Positions 7,921-14,521 of a DNA stretch of 24,644 nucleotides are shown in pieces. The DNA comes from a virus: positions 1-24,644 of the IMG/VR virus record IMGVR_UViG_3300004806_000093, one strand, 5' to 3'. The notes under the pieces are model-generated. The model did not search any database and was not told where the DNA came from. It saw only the letters and a program-made list of their open reading frames with translations. Each line of letters starts with the position of its first letter. The first letter of the stretch is position 1. A program made the position numbers and the translations under genes.

Positions 7921-10062
7921 CTAGAAAGCTCCTCCACCCATACCGCCAGTAGAAGTAAGAACTCCTGTCGATGGGTTAAATTGAAGTTTAGTTGAAGAAG
8001 TATTTACAGGCAAATTTCCTGTAGTCGTACTTACAATCGTTGGATAATAAGTAGCATTGGTACTGGTGTTATCAGTAATCGCTACGTTATTTGCGTTTGT
8101 TGCAGTTGTAGCCGTTGTTGCGCTTGCAGCAGAACCGCTAATATTGACTGCTAAAGAAGTAATTGATCCGCTTACAGCATTCAAAGCTACGGCAGTTGTG
8201 CCAATATAAAGAGTTGAATTGCCCAAAACTCCACTAGGAATAGTTCCTGACAAATTGCCAGCAGTAAGGCTAGTTAGACTTGCTCCTGATCCGCTAAATC
8301 CTGTGGCTGTAAGAACGCCAGTAGAAGGATTGAACTGGTATTTAGTAGAGCTTGTATATTCTGTTGTAAGGTTTCCAGTTGTTTGATTAGCGAACAAAGG
8401 ATAACGAGTTGCATTTGTAGTGGTGTCATCGGTTACAGTCGCATAGGATGTTGGAGTAGTCCACGCAAAGCCACCGCCAGTTGTATAGCTTAAAACTGTG
8501 TTATTTGTGGGAGCAGTAATAAATGAAGTTGCTCCTGCGCCTGTTTGATAAGCAATCTGATAAGCCAATCCACCAGCTAAATTAGTCGCAGTTGTCGCTG
8601 TTGTGGCAGATCCTACCGATAAAGTCGATTGAGCTACATATTGAGGTGCAGATGCGCCAGCCGTCAATACATAGTTTGTAGTGCCTAAAGCTAAAAATGT
8701 AGTCGTTCCTGAAGCAGATTGATAAGGCAATGAGCCAGCAGCTCCACCAGCAATATTTGTAGCACTTGCAGCCAAAGTAGCTGAAGCAACTGCACCGCTA
8801 ACAATAGAACCTAAAATTGAGGTAATCCAAGAAGGATTTGAGTAGCTTCCAGTTGTATATACGCCATTGGTTACAGTTGCAGCATTTCCTGAGATATTGA
8901 TACCCCAAGTGCCAGATGCGCCTGTTCCATCAGCTTTAGGTGCGCCAATAGTATTGTAGGAAACAGTTAAGGTAGATCCACCATTAAAAGTAGATCCTGA
9001 AGCACCGCCTGTACCGCTATTGTTAAAAGTAAGGCTATTAGTTACGCTTCCTGCGCTTGTCGCAGTAGCAGCATTTCCACCAATATTGAGGCTAGTTGCT
9101 GTGCCAGTTAATCCTGTGCCAGGGCCACTAAACTGCGTTGTCGCAGTAATTGTTGTGCCTCTTACAGTCGTTGCCGTTGTTGCGCCTACAGTAGCTCCAT
9201 CAATAGAACCTCCTGTAATGGCTACAGAACTGGCATTTTGCGTTGACATTGTGCCAAGACCGCTAACTTGAGTATTGGCAATAGCGATTGAGGTATTAGT
9301 AACGCTAGTTACTTGACCGCTTGCATTAGTTACGAATACAGGAACGCTAGATGCAGATCCGTATGTTCCAGCAGTTCCAACTGGAGTAATGCTAAAAGTA
9401 TTAGAAGCTAGGGTTAACCCTGTGCCAGCGTAATAAGTATTTACATTTGAAAATTGAACAAAAGTAATTGGAGTTACATTAATTGTTCCAGTATCAGCAG
9501 AAGTAGATACCCAAGCAGTATTAGCTTGAGAGCCATTTAAAAGGACTGTGTAAGCCCCTGGAACTTCAGCCCATACATCCATGTCAACCGCACGAGTCCA
9601 AGCTCCTGACGAGGCTATATAGATGCCGTTTTCAGATGATGTTCCTTGGTTTTTTACAAGAACTCGATTGCCAGATAAAACAGAATATCCATCAATCGTT
9701 TGCAATCCTGACAAAGTAATATTTGTCAAAGTGCCTACTTTACAGGCAGCTTTAGGATTTAAGCCTTGAGTGACTGTATCAACATAAAGCTTATTAACAA
9801 TATCATTATTGGCAACTGGAGCTGTAGAAATTTGACCAGTTGCAGTTTTAATATCAGTAAAAACCCCAGTAGAAGGCACTAAAGCACCGATTGTGGTGCT
9901 ATTAATAGTGCTATTGGTAATGGTTAACCCTGATTGAATAGGATTAACTGATGCGTAAAACGGCTGACCCTGACCTATAAATGTTTGAAAATTGCCATAA
10001 ACATCAAAATAAGCCTGAACTGGCAGTAGATTTTGATCTACTGTTGAAGAAGGGCCAGTCAT
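7921..10062 (-). CDS. Long repetitive tail fibre protein
   Basis: This 713-residue fibre is encoded by low-complexity DNA rich in Gly, Ser, Thr, Ala and Asn codons. Residues 11-40 (LLPVQAYFDVYGNFQTFIGQ) match in pattern the N-terminus of the 162-residue protein encoded upstream, suggesting a shared virion-docking motif. Residues about 100-205 form a known fibre module, with AACKVGTLTNITLSGLQTID, ENGIYIASSGAWTRAVDMD and EVPGAYTVLL. The rest is repeat shaft: several copies of an ISGNAATVT-like unit and two longer copies of a unit ending TSSTK.QFNPSTGVLT. It ends in GGMGGGAF. It probably forms a trimeric side or central fibre. Confidence 0.83.
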   Translation of the reverse strand: MTGPSSTVDQNLLPVQAYFDVYGNFQTFIGQGQPFYASVNPIQSGLTITNSTINSTTIGALVPSTGVFTDIKTATGQISTAPVANNDIVNKLYVDTVTQGLNPKAACKVGTLTNITLSGLQTIDGYSVLSGNRVLVKNQGTSSENGIYIASSGAWTRAVDMDVWAEVPGAYTVLLNGSQANTAWVSTSADTGTINVTPITFVQFSNVNTYYAGTGLTLASNTFSITPVGTAGTYGSASSVPVFVTNASGQVTSVTNTSIAIANTQVSGLGTMSTQNASSVAITGGSIDGATVGATTATTVRGTTITATTQFSGPGTGLTGTATSLNIGGNAATATSAGSVTNSLTFNNSGTGGASGSTFNGGSTLTVSYNTIGAPKADGTGASGTWGINISGNAATVTNGVYTTGSYSNPSWITSILGSIVSGAVASATLAASATNIAGGAAGSLPYQSASGTTTFLALGTTNYVLTAGASAPQYVAQSTLSVGSATTATTATNLAGGLAYQIAYQTGAGATSFITAPTNNTVLSYTTGGGFAWTTPTSYATVTDDTTTNATRYPLFANQTTGNLTTEYTSSTKYQFNPSTGVLTATGFSGSGASLTSLTAGNLSGTIPSGVLGNSTLYIGTTAVALNAVSGSITSLAVNISGSAASATTATTATNANNVAITDNTSTNATYYPTIVSTTTGNLPVNTSSTKLQFNPSTGVLTSTGGMGGGAF
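7957..8446 (-). repeat. Two diverged copies of a ~45-codon fibre repeat
   Basis: Near the C-terminus of the long fibre, a unit that reads D.(T)TNAT.YP, then TTGNL, then TSSTK.QFNPSTGVLT occurs twice, at about 8310-8446 and 7957-8095. The copies differ at many bases, so this is an old duplication of a shaft segment and not a recent tandem repeat. The GSGASLTSL linker and a further fibre stretch lie between them. Confidence 0.7.
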
Positions 10063-10070
10063 AATGCTCC

Positions 10071-10559
10071 TTAATAAGCTATTGCATTAACTAAAACAAT
10101 ATCACCAGCAGACATTGGAGCAGCAGCTCCAGTTGTTACAGAATAGCTAGTAAATGTTACTGATGTTGCTGAACTTGCAGTTAATTGCAAAAACAAAGTG
10201 CTACCACTTGTTACATCTGCTGCAAAAGCTAACCAGCCATTTACCGCAGTTGGCAAGGTAATTGAACCAGCAGAAGAACCACCAGTTCCCACTACAACTT
10301 TAAATACAAATGTAGAAACAGCAGTAATGGTTGCACCAGTACCCCATCCTGAACCTAAAGTAGGCAAAGTAGAAGAAGTGGCAATTAAGTTACCGCCCAT
10401 TTGAAATACAGCAGGGTTGATAGTATCGCCTGTTAAAGGTGGGCTAAAAAATGCCCCACCAGGGCCTACTAAACCTAAACATACACCAGCATTATTGAAC
10501 TGCGCTTGAACTGGAACTGTTTGAACTGTTACTGTTGAAGCTACTTGATTTGAACTCAT
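10071..10559 (-). CDS. Small virion protein with fibre-type docking motif
   Basis: This 162-residue protein starts at the ATG at 10559, overlapping the upstream stop by one base. Residues 15-41 (TVPVQAQFNNAGVCLGLVGP) share the spacing PVQA.F...G followed by a Gly-rich turn with the N-terminus of the long fibre encoded next. The rest is a beta-rich Gly/Ser/Thr domain with VVVGTGGSSAGSITLPTAVN. That pattern recurs in phage decoration proteins and fibre tips and probably forms an Ig-like or jelly-roll fold. No membrane or enzyme motif is present. It may be a head or collar fibre, or an adaptor for the long fibre. Confidence 0.7.
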   Translation of the reverse strand: MSSNQVASTVTVQTVPVQAQFNNAGVCLGLVGPGGAFFSPPLTGDTINPAVFQMGGNLIATSSTLPTLGSGWGTGATITAVSTFVFKVVVGTGGSSAGSITLPTAVNGWLAFAADVTSGSTLFLQLTASSATSVTFTSYSVTTGAAAPMSAGDIVLVNAIAY

Positions 10560-10897
10560 TATGCAATTCCTTCACCAGGTGTAATTTCTGCACTAGAAGC
10601 TGCACTAGATAAGAACCAAGCATTAGGTGGAATACCGCTAAATACTTGCACACCATTAGCAGGAATGTAAAAAGTATTATAAGAAGGTACAGTCAAAGCA
10701 GGAGCTGTAACGACAGGAGTTGAAGTTCCATCGTTAGGCTCTTGTGGTTGCCAAGATACTCGAATAGCACTAGAAGTAATGTTTACAATTCGATAACCTG
10801 AAGGGTACACATTGTTGCTAGACTTTACTTGAACAGCAGCCAAGCTACCAACCAAGTATGTTGGCCCAAAAGGGGCAAAAGCTGAATTGTAAGCCAT
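10559..10897 (-). CDS. Small decoration-type virion protein
   Basis: This 112-residue protein is beta-rich, with AVQVKSSNNVYPSGYRIVNI, an aromatic RVSWQP segment, and a C-terminal block NAWFLSSAASSAEITPGEGI. The final TPGEG-type ending is recurrent in small phage proteins that bind the capsid or tail surface. It lies among similar short beta-rich genes and shares their codon use. Decoration or minor virion function is inferred from composition and context. Confidence 0.65.
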   Translation of the reverse strand: MAYNSAFAPFGPTYLVGSLAAVQVKSSNNVYPSGYRIVNITSSAIRVSWQPQEPNDGTSTPVVTAPALTVPSYNTFYIPANGVQVFSGIPPNAWFLSSAASSAEITPGEGIA

Positions 10898-10908
10898 TAT
10901 TTAACTCC

Positions 10909-11232
10909 TTAAACTACATTAGCTGGAATTGGACTATCTTCGCAAGTTGAAACTTTAATCAACAAAGTACCAGCAGTTTGAGTAGCTGAAGAACCAGTAG
11001 AGTTTACTAAGCGAACAATAACTTGATTTGCAGTATTTGTATAAGCATTTCCAATAGAAATACCTGTTACCAATCCAGCATCAAATTGAGCTTGAATAAA
11101 GTCATTAGGCTGAACACCAGGAACAGTCAAAGTAACATCAGAAGTTGTGCCTGAAATAGTTGTTGATGGAAGGGTTACTTGAACAATAGATTGGGCAATA
11201 ATATTGCCACGACAGACAGTAGTCTTAGACAT
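10909..11232 (-). CDS. Small decoration-type virion protein
   Basis: This 107-residue, Thr/Val/Ser-rich protein contains the alternating-strand segment SGTTSDVTLTVPGVQPNDFI, followed by NQVIVRLVNSTG. That is the usual look of a small beta-sandwich that sits on a phage capsid or tail. It is the first gene after the terminator at 11274-11308, so it begins the spike/fibre gene block. A ribosome site (GAGG) lies before the ATG. I do not recognise a named family. Confidence 0.6.
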   Translation of the reverse strand: MSKTTVCRGNIIAQSIVQVTLPSTTISGTTSDVTLTVPGVQPNDFIQAQFDAGLVTGISIGNAYTNTANQVIVRLVNSTGSSATQTAGTLLIKVSTCEDSPIPANVV

Positions 11233-11273
11233 AGTTTTTCCTCTAAAAAAGGTAATTCAATTATAGGTTAAAT

Positions 11274-11308
11274 AAGAAAAAAAGCCATACTTTTTGGGCA
11301 TGGCTTTC
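11274..11308 (-). terminator. Intrinsic terminator after the coat/decoration genes
   Basis: A perfect 8-base-pair stem (AAAGCCAT with ATGGCTTT at 11281-11288 and 11300-11307) encloses an 11-base loop. Read leftward it is followed by a run of T, so it should stop transcripts coming from the coat and 147-residue genes. The other side is also T-rich, so it may work in both directions. It separates head genes from fibre genes. Confidence 0.8.
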
Positions 11309-11329
11309 TTTCTTTTACTTCATGGATTT

Positions 11330-11773
11330 TTAATAGAAGCCTGGGCTTAAATCATATCCGTAAATATACACGTCAACAGTCGCAGTAGCGAAAGCTGTAG
11401 AGATATTTACATATACAGTTTGAGCTGACTGAGCTGTATTAGGGTTGGATGCAGCAGAAATAGTTACATAAGATGGTGTAGTTTGACCAGTTAATGCTGC
11501 TGCTGTCAAAATGCTTGTAGTACCGCCTTTATTAACTGCTGTGTAAACACCTAAGTTAACAGAAGCTACAGATTGTGTTGCTCCAGCGTTGTTTGCGTTA
11601 GCTACAACTACTGAAACAGGAACATAAAGTGCGCTGTTGTTAATTTGAACAGCAAAATCTGCTGCTGCTGCTGTTGAAACACCTTTCAACACACCTAGAA
11701 CACGCAAAGCTTGTTGGCTATTGAGGTTCGAGGGATGAGTGGTATTAGTTACTGCTGGTCCTGGATTGCTCAT
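11330..11773 (-). CDS. Head decoration-type protein downstream of coat
   Basis: This 147-residue, Ala/Thr/Asn-rich protein has no Cys and carries segments such as LRVLGVLKGVSTAAAADFAVQ and VASVNLGVYTAV. The C-terminal ATVDVYIYGYDLSPGFY reads as a closing beta strand. It lies directly after the coat gene and directly before a terminator, so it is made with the coat protein. High-copy capsid decoration proteins are usually placed this way. The family is not recognised; the role is inferred from place and composition. Confidence 0.65.
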   Translation of the reverse strand: MSNPGPAVTNTTHPSNLNSQQALRVLGVLKGVSTAAAADFAVQINNSALYVPVSVVVANANNAGATQSVASVNLGVYTAVNKGGTTSILTAAALTGQTTPSYVTISAASNPNTAQSAQTVYVNISTAFATATVDVYIYGYDLSPGFY

Positions 11774-11799
11774 GATAGTTTTCCTTTATCCGTTAATAA

Positions 11800-13337
11800 T
11801 TAAGCTGCAACTCGGCAAGCGAGTTCTGGATACAAAGGAGCCCAGCCGTACAGTACGTCAACACGAGTTGGAATAGAGTCATTGTTAATGGTGTATTGAC
11901 GAACTACACGCATTGACAGACCAATTTCCTTGTCGGAAGCACGACCAGCGAAATGAACACCTTCAGGCAACTCTAAGTCAGCCATAGCCATTGTGAACGC
12001 ATTGCGATGCATTACGATGTTTTGTGGAGAAACTACGCCATTACCGCTTGCATTGTATTGTGATGCAAAGAATGTCACAGCAGCAGTTGCTGATGGGCTA
12101 GGGATGCTTACGTTTTGGAACTGACCGCCAGAGATAACTGCTGGAGATACTGTTACTGAAACGCTTGAACCTGAAGCAACTGAAACAGCAGACTTAACTA
12201 CGAATGAACGCAATTTGTTTGTGCCGTAAGCTTGACGATTTTGTGGGTTAACTGCATACACACCAGCAATTTGGAATGTATCACCAGCGTTCAAGTTGAT
12301 TGTGCCTGTATTAGCAGCAGTCAAAGTGATTGTGGATTGTGAAGCCCAACCAGAAGTCAAGAAACCAGTAGCAGTAGTTGTAGCTACAGAAGCAGTTACT
12401 GTAGAGCTAGAAAAGTTACCAAAAGTCTGTGACACGATGTTTTGGTCAAGTTTCCAGTTCATACCGCCTGAATCACGACCCATCAAGCCTTTTTCGTATT
12501 GCATACCAATCTTGTCGTTAGGAACGAAAAGACCTTTTAAGCTGTCTACGATAGTTGCTGAAGTGAACGGCTCAACGATACATGATCTACGACCATCACG
12601 AGGAGCACCTTCGGAATCGAGGTAAGCCTGAGCTGACAAGTATGTATACAAGCCAGTTGGAGGAGTACCAGCAGTACCAACAATGTTAGCTGTGTTCAAA
12701 GCAGCAGTAGTTGTGCCATCAAAGTCAATTTTGTTGGCAATAGCAGCTACGGCTGGTTTCAGGATGCGATCCGAGAACATATCCAATGACAATGCCAAAT
12801 CCTGTGTTGTGAACTGAGTGTCCACGTGGAATTGGGTTGACAAAGTAACTGGAACGCTAGTTTCGTTCAAGTCTTCTACGTTCAGGGCTGGCCCTGTAGT
12901 TCCAATAAAGCGTCCAGGCCTCATTCTGTTACTTTCACCTTTCGGCTACTGACCATCTTTCAATGGCGGTTCGAGTTCTTCGACTCAAACTCAGCGACTT
13001 CTTTAGTTATATCGCTGTTCAGACTATCGCATCTCCTTTCGGAGGCTTCTCACTTAGTCGTTCAGGCTGCTTTCGCTTGCCCCCTGTCGCCCACCTCTGG
13101 GCTTCCAAGTCAATCAGAGAAACTTTTACGTCCGCACACCTGTTCTATTTACGGACGTTAACTGTAGCGCCAATCTTGGCTCCTCAATACTACAGTTAAA
13201 CTGAGGCAGGATTAATTTACCACAGCAAATTGGTCATCATAGTTGCGGTCAACTTCTGATGTAAATGTTAATTCGTTTTCTAAAACCATCAACGCTTCGT
13301 TGGTGATTTTAGAGATAGTTAATAGCGTATTTGCCAT
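11800..13337 (-). CDS. P22-like major coat protein, split gene (three exons)
   Basis: The coat protein forms the icosahedral shell around the scaffold and portal. The gene starts at the ATG at 13337 with a GGAG ribosome site. Exon 1 (13219-13337) gives MANTLLTISK to QFAV, the typical N-terminus of P22-like coat proteins. Exon 2 (13151-13184, 34 nt) gives GAKIGATVNVR, a conserved segment. Exon 3 (11800-12921) gives RPGRFIGTTG through the C-terminus (RVDVLYGWAPLYPELA). Joining these in frame gives 424 residues, close to the 430 of P22 gp5. Between exons 2 and 3 is a group I intron. Between exons 1 and 2 is an unexplained 34-nt insert with a stop. The homology and exon 2/3 junction are well supported; removal of the small insert is inferred. 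An annotation beginning at the ATG at 12924 would miss the N-terminal 51 residues. Confidence 0.85.
12922..13150 (-). ncRNA. Group I self-splicing intron in the coat gene
   Basis: A 229-nt intron without an ORF, read on the minus strand. P1 pairs the exon end ACGTCCGT (13158-13151) with GCGGACGT (13135-13128), giving a U.G at the 5' splice site. P3 is GTTTCTC (13123-13117) with GAGAAGC (13051-13045). P4 is CTTG with CAGG, joined by GAA and GA to P5 (GCCC/GGGC). P6 is GGGC/GCCT with a GCGAAAGC cap. P7, the guanosine site, is GACTA (13059-13055) with TAGTC (13026-13022). P8 is CTCC-GAAA-GGAG. Three P9-type hairpins and a GCC-GAAA-GGT hairpin follow, and the last base is G. The guide AGGTGT (13141-13136) can pair with exon AGGCCT as P10 with one mismatch. 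Removing it joins VNVR to RPGR in frame. The size is like the compact bacterial tRNA introns. Confidence 0.9.
13158..13199. repeat. 10-base perfect inverted repeat across insert and mini-exon
   Basis: TTAACTGTAG at 13158-13167 and CTACAGTTAA at 13190-13199 are exact inverted copies with a 22-base loop. One arm lies in the 34-nt insert, the other in the coding mini-exon right beside the P1 helix of the group I intron. In RNA this would form a stable hairpin that stacks next to P1. Confidence 0.85.
13185..13218 (-). other. 34-nt second intervening sequence in the coat gene
   Basis: On the minus strand the coat frame reads FAVV and then reaches TAA at 13212-13214. A second in-frame stop (TGA, 13184-13186) sits just before GGA GCC AAG, where the coat reading resumes in another frame as GAKIG. 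Deleting exactly 34 nt restores FAVVGAKIG, matching the spacing expected of this coat family. The insert starts T|AAAT and ends TG|AGG, the same edge bases as the group I intron. It has no room for a ribozyme core. It could be a relic, an unknown splicing unit, a bypassed segment or a sequence error. Confidence 0.6.
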
Positions 13338-13361
13338 TTTAATTCTCCAAAAAAATTAGGT

Positions 13362-14273
13362 TTATCTGACCCTACCAGCTTGTCTTGCAGCTTTCCATTG
13401 AGCATATGTTCCATGAAATTCACCATTGGTGTCTAACAGAACATCATTCCCAACTTTGCCACCACTTAACGGCTTGATAGGTTCAGGTGCTTTACTACTT
13501 GAAACAGTTTCCCTGACTTTTTCGGCTTTCCGAGGCTTTTCCTCTTTGGCTTCAAACTTAGCTTCTAACTTGCCTATTTCTCTAAGAGCTTTAACAACTG
13601 GCATTTCTGTCAATCGTTTAGCAAAATCTTCATCTGATGCCAAGAAATATAGGAGTTGTGGCCCTACATCACTCTCTAAAATGCTATCTCGTATTTCGTC
13701 ACCAACGACTATCGTACTAGACTGCACCATTGCATCAAAATCAGGCAAATCCGCTTTCGCTTTGGCTATTTTCTCATTCCAAGACTGTAAAACCTTTTCT
13801 TGAGCTTCTTTAGCCCTACGACCAGCTTCCTCTGCATCCCTTTGCTTTAAAGCATTTTCCGCACTCCATTCCGCTAATGCTTCTGCATATTCAAAAGCAT
13901 CATTAAACTGGCTCGCTTGGGGTTTACCCTCGGCTTTAACAGTTTCCTGTTGAGGCTTTTGAATATTCCCTGCTTCATAACTCTTTAGCCGTTCTTCTAG
14001 GTCACGAGCTTTGGCTTCAGCTTCCTGCGCCCTTTTCGTTACCTTGTCAAACCGCTTATTAAGCTTGTCTTTCTGCTTCTCAGGTTCTTGCTTCTTAGCT
14101 TCTTCCTTTGCTTCTGGTTCACTCTGTTCAACGTCACCTTCTGGCTCTGAATCTTCCTTTACAGATTCAGCCTCAGTAGAGGCTTGTTCGTCAGCTAAAC
14201 CTAATCTTTCTGCATAAAAGGTTGTTGCATTATCACTTGTTACTACACTACTAGCTTCTCTTACTTCGGCCAT
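13362..14273 (-). CDS. Scaffolding protein
   Basis: This 303-residue, highly charged protein lies between portal and coat, the scaffold position in P22-like phages; P22 gp8 has 303 residues. Residues about 30-110 are Glu/Lys/Gln-rich (EPEAKEEAKKQEPEKQKDKL, then RAQEAEAKARDLEERLKSYE) and should be a long helix or coiled coil. The middle, about residues 130-240, is helical with less charge. The C-terminal tail is basic (YAQWKAARQAGRVR), as needed for binding the coat protein inner surface in P22. It guides shell assembly and leaves before DNA fills the head. An AAGGAG ribosome site precedes the ATG at 14273. Confidence 0.85.
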   Translation of the reverse strand: MAEVREASSVVTSDNATTFYAERLGLADEQASTEAESVKEDSEPEGDVEQSEPEAKEEAKKQEPEKQKDKLNKRFDKVTKRAQEAEAKARDLEERLKSYEAGNIQKPQQETVKAEGKPQASQFNDAFEYAEALAEWSAENALKQRDAEEAGRRAKEAQEKVLQSWNEKIAKAKADLPDFDAMVQSSTIVVGDEIRDSILESDVGPQLLYFLASDEDFAKRLTEMPVVKALREIGKLEAKFEAKEEKPRKAEKVRETVSSSKAPEPIKPLSGGKVGNDVLLDTNGEFHGTYAQWKAARQAGRVR

Positions 14274-14303
14274 GATTTCTCAAGCTCCTTGGTTATTAAT
14301 ACA

Positions 14304-14332
14304 TATATACAACTAAAAATAATTCTTGTCTA
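14304..14332 (-). promoter_or_regulatory. Possible leftward promoter for scaffold/coat genes
   Basis: Read leftward, TAGACA (14332-14327) resembles a -35 box. After a 17-base spacer, TATATA (14309-14304) resembles a -10 box. It lies in an AT-rich gap just upstream of the scaffold gene. The match is moderate and AT richness makes chance hits likely. Confidence 0.35.
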
Positions 14333-14509
14333 TTTTTGTTTAGCTTCTTTTTTAGCTTGTTTAATTAAAGTTTTTTGTTCCTTTAATTGATCTTTATCCA
14401 TACCAGCATAAGGATTGGCTTTGCCTTCAGGCTCGTACTTTACACCAGCTCTACGAGCCATTTCCTTCATTTTCCATTCTGTTACGTTTGCTCCAGTTAC
14501 TGTTGGCAT
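14330..14509 (-). CDS. Small basic protein between portal and scaffold
   Basis: A 59-residue protein from the ATG at 14509 to the TAG at 14330-14332, with a clear GGAG ribosome site 8 bases before the start. It begins MPTVTGANVTEWKMKEMARR, contains the short motif GKANPYAGMDKDQL, and ends in a Lys/Gln-rich helix. It has no Cys and no membrane segment. The position suggests a minor head-assembly or scaffold-associated factor. The family is not recognised. Confidence 0.7.
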   Translation of the reverse strand: MPTVTGANVTEWKMKEMARRAGVKYEPEGKANPYAGMDKDQLKEQKTLIKQAKKEAKQK

Positions 14510-14521
14510 AATTTTCTCCGA

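Noticed and set aside
9020-9271. Rightward 83-residue hydrophobic frame in the fibre gene
   Set aside because: It arises from the reverse complement of Thr/Ala/Asn-rich repeats; the similar rightward frame at 10198-10404 has the same origin.
11800-12924. Complete coat gene starting at MRPGRF
   Set aside because: The P22-like N-terminus (MANTLLTISK ...) lies upstream from 13337, and the ATG is formed by the last bases of the intron.
12961-12985. tRNA-like GGTTCGAGT stretch
   Set aside because: It is part of a P9-type hairpin of the intron; no acceptor stem or anticodon arm can be formed.
12963-13199. Rightward 78-residue reading frame
   Set aside because: It lies across the group I intron, the mini-exon and part of the small insert on the opposite strand, has no ribosome site that stands out, and the RNA structure explains the sequence.
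13151-13219. Gene 60-type ribosome bypass to explain the small insert
   Set aside because: The take-off codon before the stop (AAT, or GTA one codon earlier) does not match the triplet just before GGA or GCC, where coding resumes. It is kept only as a weak alternative.
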